42,288 bases of DNA from Acidobacteriaceae bacterium (GTDB lineage: Bacteria > Acidobacteriota > Terriglobia > Terriglobales > Acidobacteriaceae): contig JASHQQ010000057.1 in the NCBI GenBank assembly GCA_030039035.1, forward strand, positions 1 to 42,288, given 5' to 3'. Shown one piece after another: positions 23,580 through 32,737 of the stretch. The notes under the pieces are model-generated. The model had not been told where the DNA came from. It did no database searches and was given only the letters and a program-made list of their open reading frames with translations. Numbering within the stretch: position 1 is the stretch's first letter; every line of letters starts with the position of its first letter. Both the position numbers and the translations under genes were made by a program.

Positions 23580-26267
23580 ATGGGCCTGGAGCACACAGCC
23601 GGAATTCGCCGCCAACTGCTGCCGTGCGCATGCGGATTGATGATAATGCTGCTGCTTGGCGGCTGCGACTATTTTCAGGTCGACGGTGCCTCGAATCCAA
23701 GCGTTCGCATCGCGGCCAACCCCGCCTCGATTGACTCCGGTGACTCCTCGACATTGACGGTTTCCGCGTCGGAAGATTCCCAACTCACTCTTACAGGCAG
23801 CGATGGAAGCTCCTTTAGCCTGCAACCGGGTGGTGGCGTACAGATGGTTACTCCCAATGCGACGGTGAAATACACGGCAACCGCGAGCAACCCGTGGGGC
23901 AAGCAATCCGCGAGCGCCACGGTCGATGTTACCGATGTTGGCTCGGACAATAAGCCGTCTGTCACCATATCGGCGTTCCCGGACGCAATCAAGCCCGGCG
24001 GCACGTCGATTCTTACTGTGGTTGCGACGCACGCGGCCAAAGTTACGATGACCGCCAGCAGCGGAGCCAAATTCACTTTTTCGCCGACGGGCGGCAAAGA
24101 GGCGGTGAGTCCGAAAGACACAACGAAGTACACGGTGACCGCCTCCGGGGCGGGAGGGACAGCATCGGCGTCGGTCACGGTTCTTGTCTCGAAGAATCCC
24201 CGTCCGAGCGTCAGGATCGGCGCGGACCCTGCGTCCATCGAGGTGGGCAAGTCCTCCACGCTGACCGTCACGGCGGTGCACGCAACCGCAGTGGTGATCA
24301 AGGGGTCGAATGGGCGCACGTTTACCCTGAAGCCGGATGGAGGCACGCAAAAGGTTTCGCCGAAGTCTACGACGGTATTCACAGCCACCGCCACCGGCCC
24401 CGGGGGAAGCGCGTCGGCCTCAACCACCGTAACGGTGACACCGCTCCCGAAGCCCACGGTGAGCATCGTCGCCAATCCCGATGACATCAGTTACGGAAAT
24501 TCGTCGACGCTGAAGGTCGTCGCCACGCATGCTGCATCGGTGACTCTGACGGGCAGCAACGGAAGTTCTTACACGTTGGCGGCGGACGGCGGCAGCGAGG
24601 TTGTCGATCCCACGAAAACAACGCGGTACGTTGCCACGGCTACCGGGCCCACGGGAAAGGCGACAGCCAGTGTGACACTTGCCGTGGCGCCGCCCGGCAG
24701 CGAGATGAGCATCGATCACGTGATCTTCATGCTGCAGGAAAACCACACCTTCGACAATTACTTTGGCATGCTCAATCCTTACCGCGTCGCGAATGGCTGG
24801 AACATCGGGGAGGACGGGACGAAGTACACGGTCGACGGCATCGATGACAAGCTCAACACGATCAGCAACGAGGACGACCAGGGTCAATCGTTCGACCTGT
24901 TCAAGTTCGCCAGCACCTGCGTTGACGACGAGTCGTCGGACTGGCTCTCCAGCTACGGAGACGTCAACCGCTACGACTTTCTTGCCACTCGCCCCATCCA
25001 GATGAGTGGCTTCGTCCACAATGCCGCGGGCTACGCGAAAAGCTGCGCGGCTTCCAATAGCTGCTCAGGTGCGTTCACCGATCTCAACGGACAACGGTCC
25101 ATGGGTTACTACGATCAGGGTTTCCTCAACTACTACTACTACATGGCCTCGCAGTTTGCCCTGTCGGATCGCTGGTTCTCGCCGGTCTCGAGCAAGAGCA
25201 TCGACAATCGCATCGCCACGTTCACCGGCGGCACCACGCAGGGACTGGTCAAGGATCCGGGCGGCGACGATCATCTGTCGCAACTCGACATCGACAATAT
25301 CTTTCAGGAGCTGGACACGGCGAATGTATCCTGGAAGATCTACTATACGGTGACCGAAGGTTATTGCCTTGACGAAGACGACTGCCCCTCGCAGGGAAAC
25401 GACAGATATCCGGCCACGGACTTTGAGAACCTGACTTATTCCTACCGCTATATTTACAGTAACCCGTCCGGCGCGGCGTGCACGCCGCCTACCCAGCCGT
25501 CGAGTGTGGTGGGTGACTCGACAGATTCATTCTGCATCGATCCAACCCGCATTGCTCCCATTTCGACCTTCTTCACCGATCTGGCCGACAAGACCTTGCC
25601 CAGTTTTGCGTTTATCGAAGCAGGCTACGGGAGGAACGACGAGCATCCGGGCTCCGAGCAATCGGTTCTCCTCGGGCAGGCGCAGGTGGCGAACATTGTG
25701 AACTCCTTTATGGCGAGTCCGGAATGGAGCGACTCGGTTTTCTTTCTCGGCTACGACGAGGGCGGCGGGCCCTATGACCATGTGCCTCCGGTGCCAGGGC
25801 ACTCCAACGATTACACCGATGCTTCCCTCGGGCCGATTCCGGATATCTCCGGGATTGCGGTGAATCCCGACGACTACGATCCCTGCGTGCCACCCGGCGG
25901 AACGCCGACGGTGCATTGCGATCTTGCGTCGACCGATCCAGGGGCCCATGCGGGCGATGCGGCCGCTGTCAACGGATTTGCGGCGCAACTCGGTTTCCGC
26001 ATTCCGAATATGATCATCTCGCCATTCACGCGGAAGCATTTCGTTTCGCATACGCCGATGGACCATACGGCCATCATCAAGTTTGTGGAGAACCGTTTCA
26101 TCGGAAGTGCGGCGCACCTCACCGCGCGCGACGCGGTCCAACCCGACCTTCTCGAGTTCTTCGATTTCAACGCCATCCCGTGGGCGGCCCCGCCGACGCC
26201 GCCGGCGCCCGTGACGGCTGATTCGCTGGGCTACGATCCCTGCAAACCGGAAAACTTCGCTCCCTGA
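23580..26267 (+). CDS. Phosphoesterase (phospholipase C/acid phosphatase type) lipoprotein with four repeats
   Basis: 895 residues from the ATG at 23580, which has GGGAGG five to six bases upstream. The leader ends LLLGGC, a good lipobox with Cys29, so a lipid-anchored envelope protein. Residues about 36-375 are four repeats of 82-85 residues, each with the pattern PSVRI-ANP-SI-GSSTLTV, an LTGSNGSS-like strand, and TTKYTATA-GPGG-ASASVTV. They look like beta-sandwich linkers. From about 378 comes a PF04185-type phosphoesterase: IDHVIFMLQENHTFDNYFG (Glu387-Asn-His), SGFVHNAAGYA, DDHLSQLDIDNI, PSFAFIEAGYG, FFLGYDEGGGPYDHVPP and FISHTPMDHTAIIKFVE-like closing blocks (here FVSHTPMDHT). The active-site Glu-Asn, Asp and His residues of the family are present. 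It would split phosphate esters or phospholipids outside the cell. Confidence 0.9.
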   Translation: MGLEHTAGIRRQLLPCACGLMIMLLLGGCDYFQVDGASNPSVRIAANPASIDSGDSSTLTVSASEDSQLTLTGSDGSSFSLQPGGGVQMVTPNATVKYTATASNPWGKQSASATVDVTDVGSDNKPSVTISAFPDAIKPGGTSILTVVATHAAKVTMTASSGAKFTFSPTGGKEAVSPKDTTKYTVTASGAGGTASASVTVLVSKNPRPSVRIGADPASIEVGKSSTLTVTAVHATAVVIKGSNGRTFTLKPDGGTQKVSPKSTTVFTATATGPGGSASASTTVTVTPLPKPTVSIVANPDDISYGNSSTLKVVATHAASVTLTGSNGSSYTLAADGGSEVVDPTKTTRYVATATGPTGKATASVTLAVAPPGSEMSIDHVIFMLQENHTFDNYFGMLNPYRVANGWNIGEDGTKYTVDGIDDKLNTISNEDDQGQSFDLFKFASTCVDDESSDWLSSYGDVNRYDFLATRPIQMSGFVHNAAGYAKSCAASNSCSGAFTDLNGQRSMGYYDQGFLNYYYYMASQFALSDRWFSPVSSKSIDNRIATFTGGTTQGLVKDPGGDDHLSQLDIDNIFQELDTANVSWKIYYTVTEGYCLDEDDCPSQGNDRYPATDFENLTYSYRYIYSNPSGAACTPPTQPSSVVGDSTDSFCIDPTRIAPISTFFTDLADKTLPSFAFIEAGYGRNDEHPGSEQSVLLGQAQVANIVNSFMASPEWSDSVFFLGYDEGGGPYDHVPPVPGHSNDYTDASLGPIPDISGIAVNPDDYDPCVPPGGTPTVHCDLASTDPGAHAGDAAAVNGFAAQLGFRIPNMIISPFTRKHFVSHTPMDHTAIIKFVENRFIGSAAHLTARDAVQPDLLEFFDFNAIPWAAPPTPPAPVTADSLGYDPCKPENFAP

Positions 26268-26646
26268 TTCCTCGTTGTGGACCCGGACAGAACGATTTGC
26301 GATCGCTCGGCGGGGATCGTGAAGTTATCCGGGCTGTAACCATTCGCGGAGGCGCGAGATCCGGAAATGTGACGCAGGGGCGATGGCAACTCCGAAAATG
26401 CCGCAGAGGCCGCGCAAAGCGGTGCAGAGCGGGCTTCTCGCGGGCTGGCGCCCGCGAGACGTAGAGCAAACAGGGACTTATGCGGCAAAACGAGAGCCCT
26501 GCTCTCTCAAAGCAATCCGGAAATCGGATTTTTCCGCAACCTGCACGCTCCGCCGGTCTTGCTGCGTTTCCCGCACGGCGAAATGTCGCTGCCGGCAAGC
26601 TCCCGCAGATTGCAGGGGCCCGGGCGCCCGGAGAGGAATTCGGTCT
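26268..26646. other. Convergent intergenic region of 379 bases
   Basis: No gene with support. It lies between the phosphoesterase and the end of the DUF5666-like gene. It holds a strong hairpin at 26436-26459 and a smaller CGGAAA/TTTCCG one about 50 bases later. Confidence 0.5.
26436..26459. terminator. Strong hairpin between convergent genes
   Basis: TCTCGCGGGC and GCCCGCGAGA form a perfect 10-base GC-rich stem with a TGGC loop. The position between two converging genes fits a two-way terminator, though no T tract follows on either strand. Confidence 0.45.
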
Positions 26647-27513
26647 TTACTGGGGCGAGATGCCGGTTGCCGCGTAGTGCGCGCCGTCGTATCGCGCGGT
26701 CAGGCGCACGCTGTCACCACGGCGCAGAGCCGCGATCGCGGCAGCCTGGGCGGCATCGAACGAGATCCGGAAGCTTCGGCCCTCCTGCGAAGTAACGAGA
26801 GACAGGAAGCCCGCGTGCATGTCGATATCGAGGATTCTCCCGGTGAACACAAAATCCGCTCCCGGCGTGGCGAGTATCGATACCTGGTCGGAAATTCCGT
26901 GTCCGTTTCCGTCGGGCCGGAACCTGACCGACACCAGCGTCCCGGTCCTGAGATCCGCAATGCCCGACTGCGCCGAGGAAAAAGCCCTCTGTCCCTCTCT
27001 CGCGATGGAGGCATCTCCGGGAACGAGTACCGTGAGGGTTTCTCCCGCATCCCCGCTTGCGATCGTAAGTTCGCCGGTGCCGGGCCGGTAACTCGCGATC
27101 CGGCCGTCGAAGTTGCTCTCGGGCAGATCGGAAAGAACGTGGATGCTGACCGCGAAAACCTTGTCCCCATCCAGTACGGTCTGAACGGAGGCGTGCTTCG
27201 CCGGCCGCAACTCGAGCAGGGAGATCTTCTGTCCGTCGCGGAACACACGGGTGCGTTCGTCAAACCGGATCTTCATCGGCCGCATCCCCAGCGCGTCGAG
27301 AGTCAACTCGTCACGAACGGAGTCGACGACCCGGATATCCCCTCCGAGAACCGTGCTTTTGCCTGCAGGCGCCGCCGGCAGGGCAGGGAGATCCGGCGTT
27401 GTGCCGGCCGCGATGGCGGCGAGGGGACGGTCGCCACGTCCCTGGGATAGCAACCTGGACGGGAAGAGAAAAGCCGAACCAGCCAGCAAGACGCCAATCA
27501 ATGTCTTCGTCAT
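26647..27513 (-). CDS. Exported DUF5666-like protein
   Basis: 288 residues from the ATG at 27513 (AGCGGAG eight bases upstream); the frame is open to 27657 but the signal peptide (MTKTLIGVLLAGSAFLFPSRLLSQ) begins here. The mature part is a string of small beta modules of similar wording: GDIRVVDSVRDELTLDALGM, FDGRIASYRPGTGELTIASGD, FVFTGRILDIDMHAGFLSLVTSQ, each followed by a strand and an RxxDG or GxxV turn. This is how DUF5666-type proteins (small OB-like repeats, function unknown) look. It is divergent from the TPR protein at 27703. The family call is moderate and rests on pattern only. Confidence 0.65.
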   Translation of the reverse strand: MTKTLIGVLLAGSAFLFPSRLLSQGRGDRPLAAIAAGTTPDLPALPAAPAGKSTVLGGDIRVVDSVRDELTLDALGMRPMKIRFDERTRVFRDGQKISLLELRPAKHASVQTVLDGDKVFAVSIHVLSDLPESNFDGRIASYRPGTGELTIASGDAGETLTVLVPGDASIAREGQRAFSSAQSGIADLRTGTLVSVRFRPDGNGHGISDQVSILATPGADFVFTGRILDIDMHAGFLSLVTSQEGRSFRISFDAAQAAAIAALRRGDSVRLTARYDGAHYAATGISPQ

Positions 27514-27702
27514 CCCGCAGTCTCCGCTTCCGGACAAGCTCATGAAGAACAATCTGATTGGATGCAGTTTTGAAGACGCGTGCCGTCTGCCCCGGTTTGC
27601 CATGGCGTGGAGCATCTCCGATGGAAGGATGGCATCTAAGCGAATGTGCGCGGTCATTCTTTCGCCTTGGATTCAGACACAAAAAGAGCAGGAACGAGCA
27701 AG

Positions 27703-28830
27703 ATGCACAAGACCATTGCAGGACTTATCGCCATAACCGCTGTCATCGCGTTTGTCTCGCCACGGGCAGCGCGGGCAAGCAGCGAGTGGAAAATCACGAT
27801 CCCCAGGCGGAGCCAGTTAAGTCTCGTCCAGCGGCTCAACCGCGAGGGCGTTCAGGCCGTGCAGAAGCACGAGTATGAGAAGGCCGAAGCGCTTTTTCTG
27901 AAGGCCTTTCTTTACGATCCCGCCGATCCCTTCACCCTGAATAACATCGGATACATCTCCGAGCTGAATGGGCAGGTGGATCGCGCGCGCAAGTTCTACA
28001 GGATGGCGGCGGAGCAGGAGTGCAACGCCCAGGTGGATATGAGCAGCGCGAAACATCTCGAAGGGAAGACCATGATGGCGGCCCTCTCCGGCCTTCAGGA
28101 CACTCCCATGCGGGTGAATCGCGCCAATCTTGACGCCATGCAGCTTGTTTCCGAGGAACGGGGAACCGAAGCCGGGACGATGTTGCGTCAGTCCTTGTCG
28201 CTCGATCCTGAAAACCCCTTCACGCTGAACAATCTCGGGGTCGCCGAGGAATCGGTCGGCGACCTGAACGAGGCATTGAAGTACTACAACGCTGCCGCCG
28301 GCCTGCATTCGAACGAGGCTGTCATCGAGGCGTCGAACCGGTCGTGGAGGGGCACGCCCGTGAGTCAACTGGCGGCGGCAAATGCGGCGCGGGTGCAGAG
28401 CATGATCCAGGGAGCCGGCACCGCCGAAGAGCGCATCGCCGCGCTCAGCATCGACGGGGTGCGCGCGGTCAATCGCAACGACTGGACGACGGCAAGGCGC
28501 GACTTTGTCACCGCATACAGCCTCAACCCCGGGAACGCGTTTTCTCTCAACAACCGGGGATACGTGGCCGAGAAGGACGGCGACCTCGAATCCGCGCAGT
28601 TCTTCTACGAGAAAGCCAGGAAGGCCGACCACTCCGACATGCAGGTTGGCATCGCAACGCGGCTCGGAGCCGAGGGCAGGAACCTTTCGGCCGTGGCCGC
28701 CGACAGCAATACCGGCGTCGGGAGCGCGCTCGAGCGGTTCAGCCGTCAGCGGCGCCGCGAGACAGGGCCGATCGAGCTCGTTCCGCGGGGAAACGATGCG
28801 GCGCCGCCGCAGGAACAATTACCTCACTAG
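27703..28830 (+). CDS. Exported TPR protein
   Basis: 375 residues from an ATG at 27703 with AGGA nine bases upstream. A signal peptide is visible (KTIAGLIAITAVIAFVSPRAARA). Three TPR pairs follow at wide intervals: REGVQAVQKHEYEKAEALFLKAFLYDP with FTLNNIGYISELNGQVDRARKFY, then LDAMQLVSEERGTEAGTMLRQSLSLDP with FTLNNLGVAEESVGDLNEALKYY, then DGVRAVNRNDWTTARRDFVTAYSLNP with FSLNNRGYVAEKDGDLESAQFFY. The three blocks are clear internal repeats of about 115 residues. Such proteins scaffold complexes in the periplasm. The basic C-terminal tail is probably disordered. It stands between the DUF5666-like gene (divergent) and the nucleotidyltransferase gene 30 bases downstream. Confidence 0.85.
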   Translation: MHKTIAGLIAITAVIAFVSPRAARASSEWKITIPRRSQLSLVQRLNREGVQAVQKHEYEKAEALFLKAFLYDPADPFTLNNIGYISELNGQVDRARKFYRMAAEQECNAQVDMSSAKHLEGKTMMAALSGLQDTPMRVNRANLDAMQLVSEERGTEAGTMLRQSLSLDPENPFTLNNLGVAEESVGDLNEALKYYNAAAGLHSNEAVIEASNRSWRGTPVSQLAAANAARVQSMIQGAGTAEERIAALSIDGVRAVNRNDWTTARRDFVTAYSLNPGNAFSLNNRGYVAEKDGDLESAQFFYEKARKADHSDMQVGIATRLGAEGRNLSAVAADSNTGVGSALERFSRQRRRETGPIELVPRGNDAAPPQEQLPH

Positions 28831-28860
28831 TTAGTCTGAAATCATCGGGAAACGATAACT

Positions 28861-29970
28861 TTGCGTATTGATGTTATGGGCCCAGTCAACAAATCGATGG
28901 ATATTCTGTCACGTCTCCTGTTCCAGCCTGACTGCCATGAAGCGGGCGCGCGCCAGACCGAGCTTCTCGCCGAAGAAATTCTGGATCTGGGGCAGGAGGA
29001 GTTTCGCGACCTGGTGAGTATGGCCAGCTCGAATCACGTGATCGTGCGCGGACTGGAGGCATTGCTTCAGGTGCTGCGCGGGAATCCGGAACCATGGCAA
29101 TCCGGCTGGGCGCAAGCGGCGCTGGAGGCGGAGCGCGCCCGCATCGCAAAAGTCCTGTCCCTTCTTGCCGACATTTGCCGCGAATTCGACGCTTCGGGAT
29201 ATGGGGCGATGGTGATCAAATCGCTCGACCACCTTCCCGACCTCGGCAGCGACCTGGATCTTTACACGGACGCCGACCCCGAAGACATCCGGATGCTGAT
29301 GAAAAGGCGCTTCGGGGCGAAGCTGGCGCCGCCGAGCTGGGGCGATCGCCTCGCCTGCAAATGGAACTTTCTCATTCCCGGATTGCCCGAGGCGGTTGAA
29401 GTTCATGTCGGGCGCCTGGGGCAAACCGGCGAACAGGTGACCCTGGCGGCCTCGCTCTTGCACCGCCGGCGGGCGGCGATTGCCGGCGACGCCGTTTTTC
29501 CGGTCGCGTCGGTCACTGACCGGATCCTCATCTCCGTTCTGCAGCGCATGTATCGTCATTTCTACTTCAGGCTGTGCGACATGGTCGATTGCGTCACGTT
29601 GGCCGAGAAAGAGGGAATCGATTACCTGGAACTTCGTTCCACGGCAAGTGCCGCCGATATCTGGGAAGGCGCCGCCACTTGTATGGTCATTGTTTCCGAC
29701 TACGCGAACCAGTATCGCGGCAGGGGGCTTGATCTACCCGGCTTTGTGAAGGCGGCGGCACGGTTCGGGGGCGATGCCGTTTCCTACGGACGGGAGTTTC
29801 TGCGTGTGCGGCTCATGCCTCAATGCGCTTGTCTTTACACGCTTCAACTTGCTGCCGCGCTTCGCCGGCGGAGGTTGAAAAGGTCCGCGCGTCTGGGCAT
29901 GCTGCCCCTGTTGGCCACGGCGGCTGCCATCGGCAAGAAGGTCACCGGATCCGACAAGGGTATATGGTGA
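28861..29970 (+). CDS. Nucleotidyltransferase family protein (NTP_transf_5-like)
   Basis: 369 residues from a TTG at 28861; an ATG at 28876 is an equal option and neither has a clear ribosome site. The core is a pol-beta-like nucleotidyltransferase: VIKSLDHLPDLGSDLDLYTDADPED with Gly129-Ser130 and the metal-binding Asp131 and Asp133, and a third acidic strand AVEVHVGRLGQ. A helical region before and after (SNHVIVRGLEALLQVL, SVTDRILISVLQRMYRHFYFRLCDMVDC) matches the PF14907-type family common in capsule and exopolysaccharide clusters. The modified substrate is unknown. It follows the TPR gene by 30 bases on the same strand, so co-transcription is likely. The C-terminus is basic with a short hydrophobic stretch. 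Confidence 0.75.
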   Translation: MRIDVMGPVNKSMDILSRLLFQPDCHEAGARQTELLAEEILDLGQEEFRDLVSMASSNHVIVRGLEALLQVLRGNPEPWQSGWAQAALEAERARIAKVLSLLADICREFDASGYGAMVIKSLDHLPDLGSDLDLYTDADPEDIRMLMKRRFGAKLAPPSWGDRLACKWNFLIPGLPEAVEVHVGRLGQTGEQVTLAASLLHRRRAAIAGDAVFPVASVTDRILISVLQRMYRHFYFRLCDMVDCVTLAEKEGIDYLELRSTASAADIWEGAATCMVIVSDYANQYRGRGLDLPGFVKAAARFGGDAVSYGREFLRVRLMPQCACLYTLQLAAALRRRRLKRSARLGMLPLLATAAAIGKKVTGSDKGIW

Positions 29971-30118
29971 GCGGCGATCGCCGCGCGGAGATCAACACAT
30001 GGCTCGATGGCGGATTGGCGAATGGTGGGTCAGAACGATGGAAAGCATAAGGAGCTGACACAGCATCTGTTCATCCGCCACCGGAAGGGGGCGCGGGTCA
30101 ATCTCCCGCGAAATCGAG

Positions 30119-31132
30119 ATGGGATATCAGGGATCGATCGTCAGACCAGTTTTGCGCAGGTATGCGACAAGTCACGCGGGAACCGATTCCGGCTTTTCTC
30201 CGGTCGCCGGATGGGAGAGCACGGAAAGGGATAATTCACCCGATCGTCCGGAATGGTTCCGGAACCCGGTGGAAACGGATGGCGGTTCCTCGCGAACTCT
30301 TTTCCAGGATGGAGTCAATTCCGGCTCGAGCAAGTACGATCGGGTCGCCCGGATCGTCGCCATCGTGCTCCATGCCGAGGTTTTGGCCCTGCTGTTTCTT
30401 CTCGACATCCCCTTCAGGCCTGCCATCATTCCTCCGCAGCAGAGCGTCACTCATCTTGACTTCACGCTCTACGCGCCGCCGCCTCCCCCTCCGGTGACCA
30501 TGCCGGTGGCCAAGGTCCGTGGCGGTGGCGGCGGTGGCGGCCTGCATCACCGGATGCTGCCCGTCGTGGGACATTTGCCCACCGTCGTGGCGAAGATGCC
30601 TGTGATGCAACCGCAAATCCTCAAGCTCGATCATCCCAAGCTGGCTGAGGCTCCGTCCGAGGTCGTGAAGATGACGGCCAACAGCAAGCTGCCGAACTTC
30701 GGAATGCCGGATTCTCCGCAAGTGGCGCTGGATTCGCAGGGAAGCGGAGGCGGCGCCGGATTCGGAGCGGGTCTTGGCGGAGGCATCGGCGAGGGACACG
30801 GCATCGGGGCTGGTCCCGGGAGTGGCGGCGGCTTTGGCGGCGGGCTGATGAGCGTCGGCGGAGGAGTTTCCGCACCCGTCGTCATCCATTCCGTCGAGCC
30901 GGAATTCACCTCCGAGGCTCGCGCGGCGAACTTCCAGGGAGATGTCGCGATGCGTCTGATCGTCGACGCGCGCGGGATGCCGCAGAACGTACGCGTGACG
31001 CAGCATCTGGGAATGGGGCTGGAACAAAAAGCCATCGAAGCCGTGGAACAATACCGGTTTCGTCCCGCCATGTATCAGGGGCATCCCGTGGCCGTGCAGA
31101 TCGTTATCGACGTGGCCTTCCACCTGCACTGA
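30119..31132 (+). CDS. TonB family protein
   Basis: 337 residues from the ATG at 30119; the ribosome site is weak and the first 65 residues are not typical, so the true start may be further in. One membrane segment (VARIVAIVLHAEVLALLFLLDIPF, about 76-99) leads to a periplasmic part with a run of prolines (PPPPPPVTMP), two glycine-rich stretches (RGGGGGGGLHH and GGGAGFGAGLGGGIGEG, the latter unusually long) and a TonB C-terminal domain (about 247-337: IHSVEPEFTSEARAANFQGDVAMRLIV with MPQNVRVTQHLGMGLEQKAIEAVEQYRFRPA). TonB proteins pass inner-membrane energy to outer-membrane transporters. No exbB, exbD or receptor gene is near. It may instead serve a local outer-membrane protein, but that is a guess. 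Confidence 0.85.
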   Translation: MGYQGSIVRPVLRRYATSHAGTDSGFSPVAGWESTERDNSPDRPEWFRNPVETDGGSSRTLFQDGVNSGSSKYDRVARIVAIVLHAEVLALLFLLDIPFRPAIIPPQQSVTHLDFTLYAPPPPPPVTMPVAKVRGGGGGGGLHHRMLPVVGHLPTVVAKMPVMQPQILKLDHPKLAEAPSEVVKMTANSKLPNFGMPDSPQVALDSQGSGGGAGFGAGLGGGIGEGHGIGAGPGSGGGFGGGLMSVGGGVSAPVVIHSVEPEFTSEARAANFQGDVAMRLIVDARGMPQNVRVTQHLGMGLEQKAIEAVEQYRFRPAMYQGHPVAVQIVIDVAFHLH

Positions 31133-31454
31133 TTCCTTCCGTCTCAAGCGCGTAACACAGTTGGGTTGCGCCTGCTTGCGGAACCATTCAAGCCATCTCC
31201 CGATATCGAACACCCCAGAGGGCGGCAAGCCAATTCCTTCCCGCCGTTTCGCCGGCACCGGGCGAAAAAGGCGGGAGTGACCTTGTTCCGTGAAGTCCTG
31301 CGAGCCGCGGATCTGCACACGATTGAAGGCCAGTCAGAAAGCCGGATTGTGGAGATGTATCTCCGCGACGTGTGCGAAGGATGTAGCGGACGGAACTCCG
31401 GGTGGGACGGCTCCCCGTCGGCGATCGCGGAGCGCCTTCCCGCGCGACGCAGAT
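31133..31454. other. Convergent intergenic region of 322 bases
   Basis: Lies between the TonB-like gene and the end of the VWA gene. Short open frames here are arginine- and proline-rich shadows. I see no gene and no strong terminator hairpin; a small GGAGAT/ATCTCC palindrome is present. Confidence 0.45.
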
Positions 31455-32618
31455 TCAGCGAGAGGAGGGCTTGTCGTCTTCCGGATTCGAGGTTTCCACT
31501 ACCTCGTTTCGCTGGCGGGCCCGCACATAGTAACCATGACGCGTTCTCACGATGAGTTTGCCATGGTTCGATGATCTGGCCATCACTTGCAGGGTGCGGT
31601 AGCCGCCTTGGCTGGCGGGCAGGCTGGAACGATAGCCCACGGTGTACTGGTTCCGGATTTCCTGTGCGACCTGGTCGGCGATGCTGTTCACATCGTCAAG
31701 GGAACGCGGAAAGTAGGCAATGCCGCCTGTTTCCTGGGTTAGCGATTCGAGCGCGTTTTTGGCGCTTCGGGCCTCGGCCTGCTCCGAGTCGTAAAGAAGG
31801 CCGATGGCGTAAACAACAGGACCGCCAAGTCCCTGCACGCGGGCGATCGCCTCCTGCAGATTGAGCCTCGACGCGTTGTCGGCGCCGTCGGTAATGATCA
31901 GCAGTACCTGCTTCGGCTGCCTGGCGTGCAGGGCGAGTTCGTCGGCGGACGCAGCAACCGCGTCGTAGAGCGCTGTTTCCCCCCGTGTATCGAAGCGGTT
32001 GACGGCACGATTCAGGGCCGCAAGATCGGATGTGAAGCCCTGGTCGAGCAGGGCGCGCTCGGAGAAATTCACGACGAAGACAGCGTCCCTGGAATTCAGC
32101 TCGCCCAGCAGCTTCATTGCGGCCTGGTTCACGGCTTCGCGTTTGTCCCGCATCGATCCCGAGTTGTCGATCAGCAGTCCCATCGACACCGGAAGGTCCT
32201 GGTGCAGAAACGATGTCGTGACCTGGGGCACGCCGTCTTCCCATACCCTGAAGTCCTCGCGCTTCAGGTCCAGGACGGGCCTTCCCTTTTCGTCGACCAC
32301 GGCGCAGTTCAGCAGCACCTCGTCGACATCCTGGTGCAGCGTGTAGGTCCCATCCTTCTGCTTCTGGACCTGGCCGGCCCTGGCGGGCGACGTTGCCGGC
32401 GCCGGCGCGACCTCCGGATCCGGCGAGCGTACCGGATCGCGGTCGACAGTCAGGCTTTGTTGCCATTCCGGATGCGTCGGATCGTTCGACGAGGAAGCGG
32501 CCTGGACCCTTGCGACAGACAGCGAAAGGAATGCACAGCCGCAGCCAACCGCGGCGATCGAGAGACCAGCAGACAGAGAGCGGATAGGGCGCCGATTGCG
32601 AAGGGCTGGCGGGAACAT
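31455..32618 (-). CDS. Exported VWA protein (VWFA-related acidobacterial domain)
   Basis: 387 residues from the ATG at 32618, set by AGGAAG eight bases upstream; the frame is open further but unlike protein. A signal sequence (SLSAGLSIAAVGCGCAFLSLSVARVQA) is followed by a Pro/Ala linker, then the acidobacterial VWA module: VLLNCAVVDEKGRPVLDLKREDFRVWEDG, FLHQDLPVSMGLLIDNSGSMRDK with the MIDAS residues Asp151, Ser153 and Ser155, VNFSERALLDQGFTSD, RGETALYDAV, VLLIITDGADNAS and IRNQYTVGYRSS. This is the type named 'VWFA-related acidobacterial domain' (TIGR03436), numerous in that phylum. It would bind a metal and a protein ligand in the periplasm or at the surface. The partner is unknown. Confidence 0.93.
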   Translation of the reverse strand: MFPPALRNRRPIRSLSAGLSIAAVGCGCAFLSLSVARVQAASSSNDPTHPEWQQSLTVDRDPVRSPDPEVAPAPATSPARAGQVQKQKDGTYTLHQDVDEVLLNCAVVDEKGRPVLDLKREDFRVWEDGVPQVTTSFLHQDLPVSMGLLIDNSGSMRDKREAVNQAAMKLLGELNSRDAVFVVNFSERALLDQGFTSDLAALNRAVNRFDTRGETALYDAVAASADELALHARQPKQVLLIITDGADNASRLNLQEAIARVQGLGGPVVYAIGLLYDSEQAEARSAKNALESLTQETGGIAYFPRSLDDVNSIADQVAQEIRNQYTVGYRSSLPASQGGYRTLQVMARSSNHGKLIVRTRHGYYVRARQRNEVVETSNPEDDKPSSR

Positions 32619-32737
32619 AGGCAATCTTCCTGAGAACCGGATCCTCCCTGTTGTTTTGATGCGCTCAATGGCCCATGCATCCATGCCCCTGGGTGGGTCC
32701 AACCCCCGTTTTTTTCGCTGCAAGGCTCCCGTCCTCC

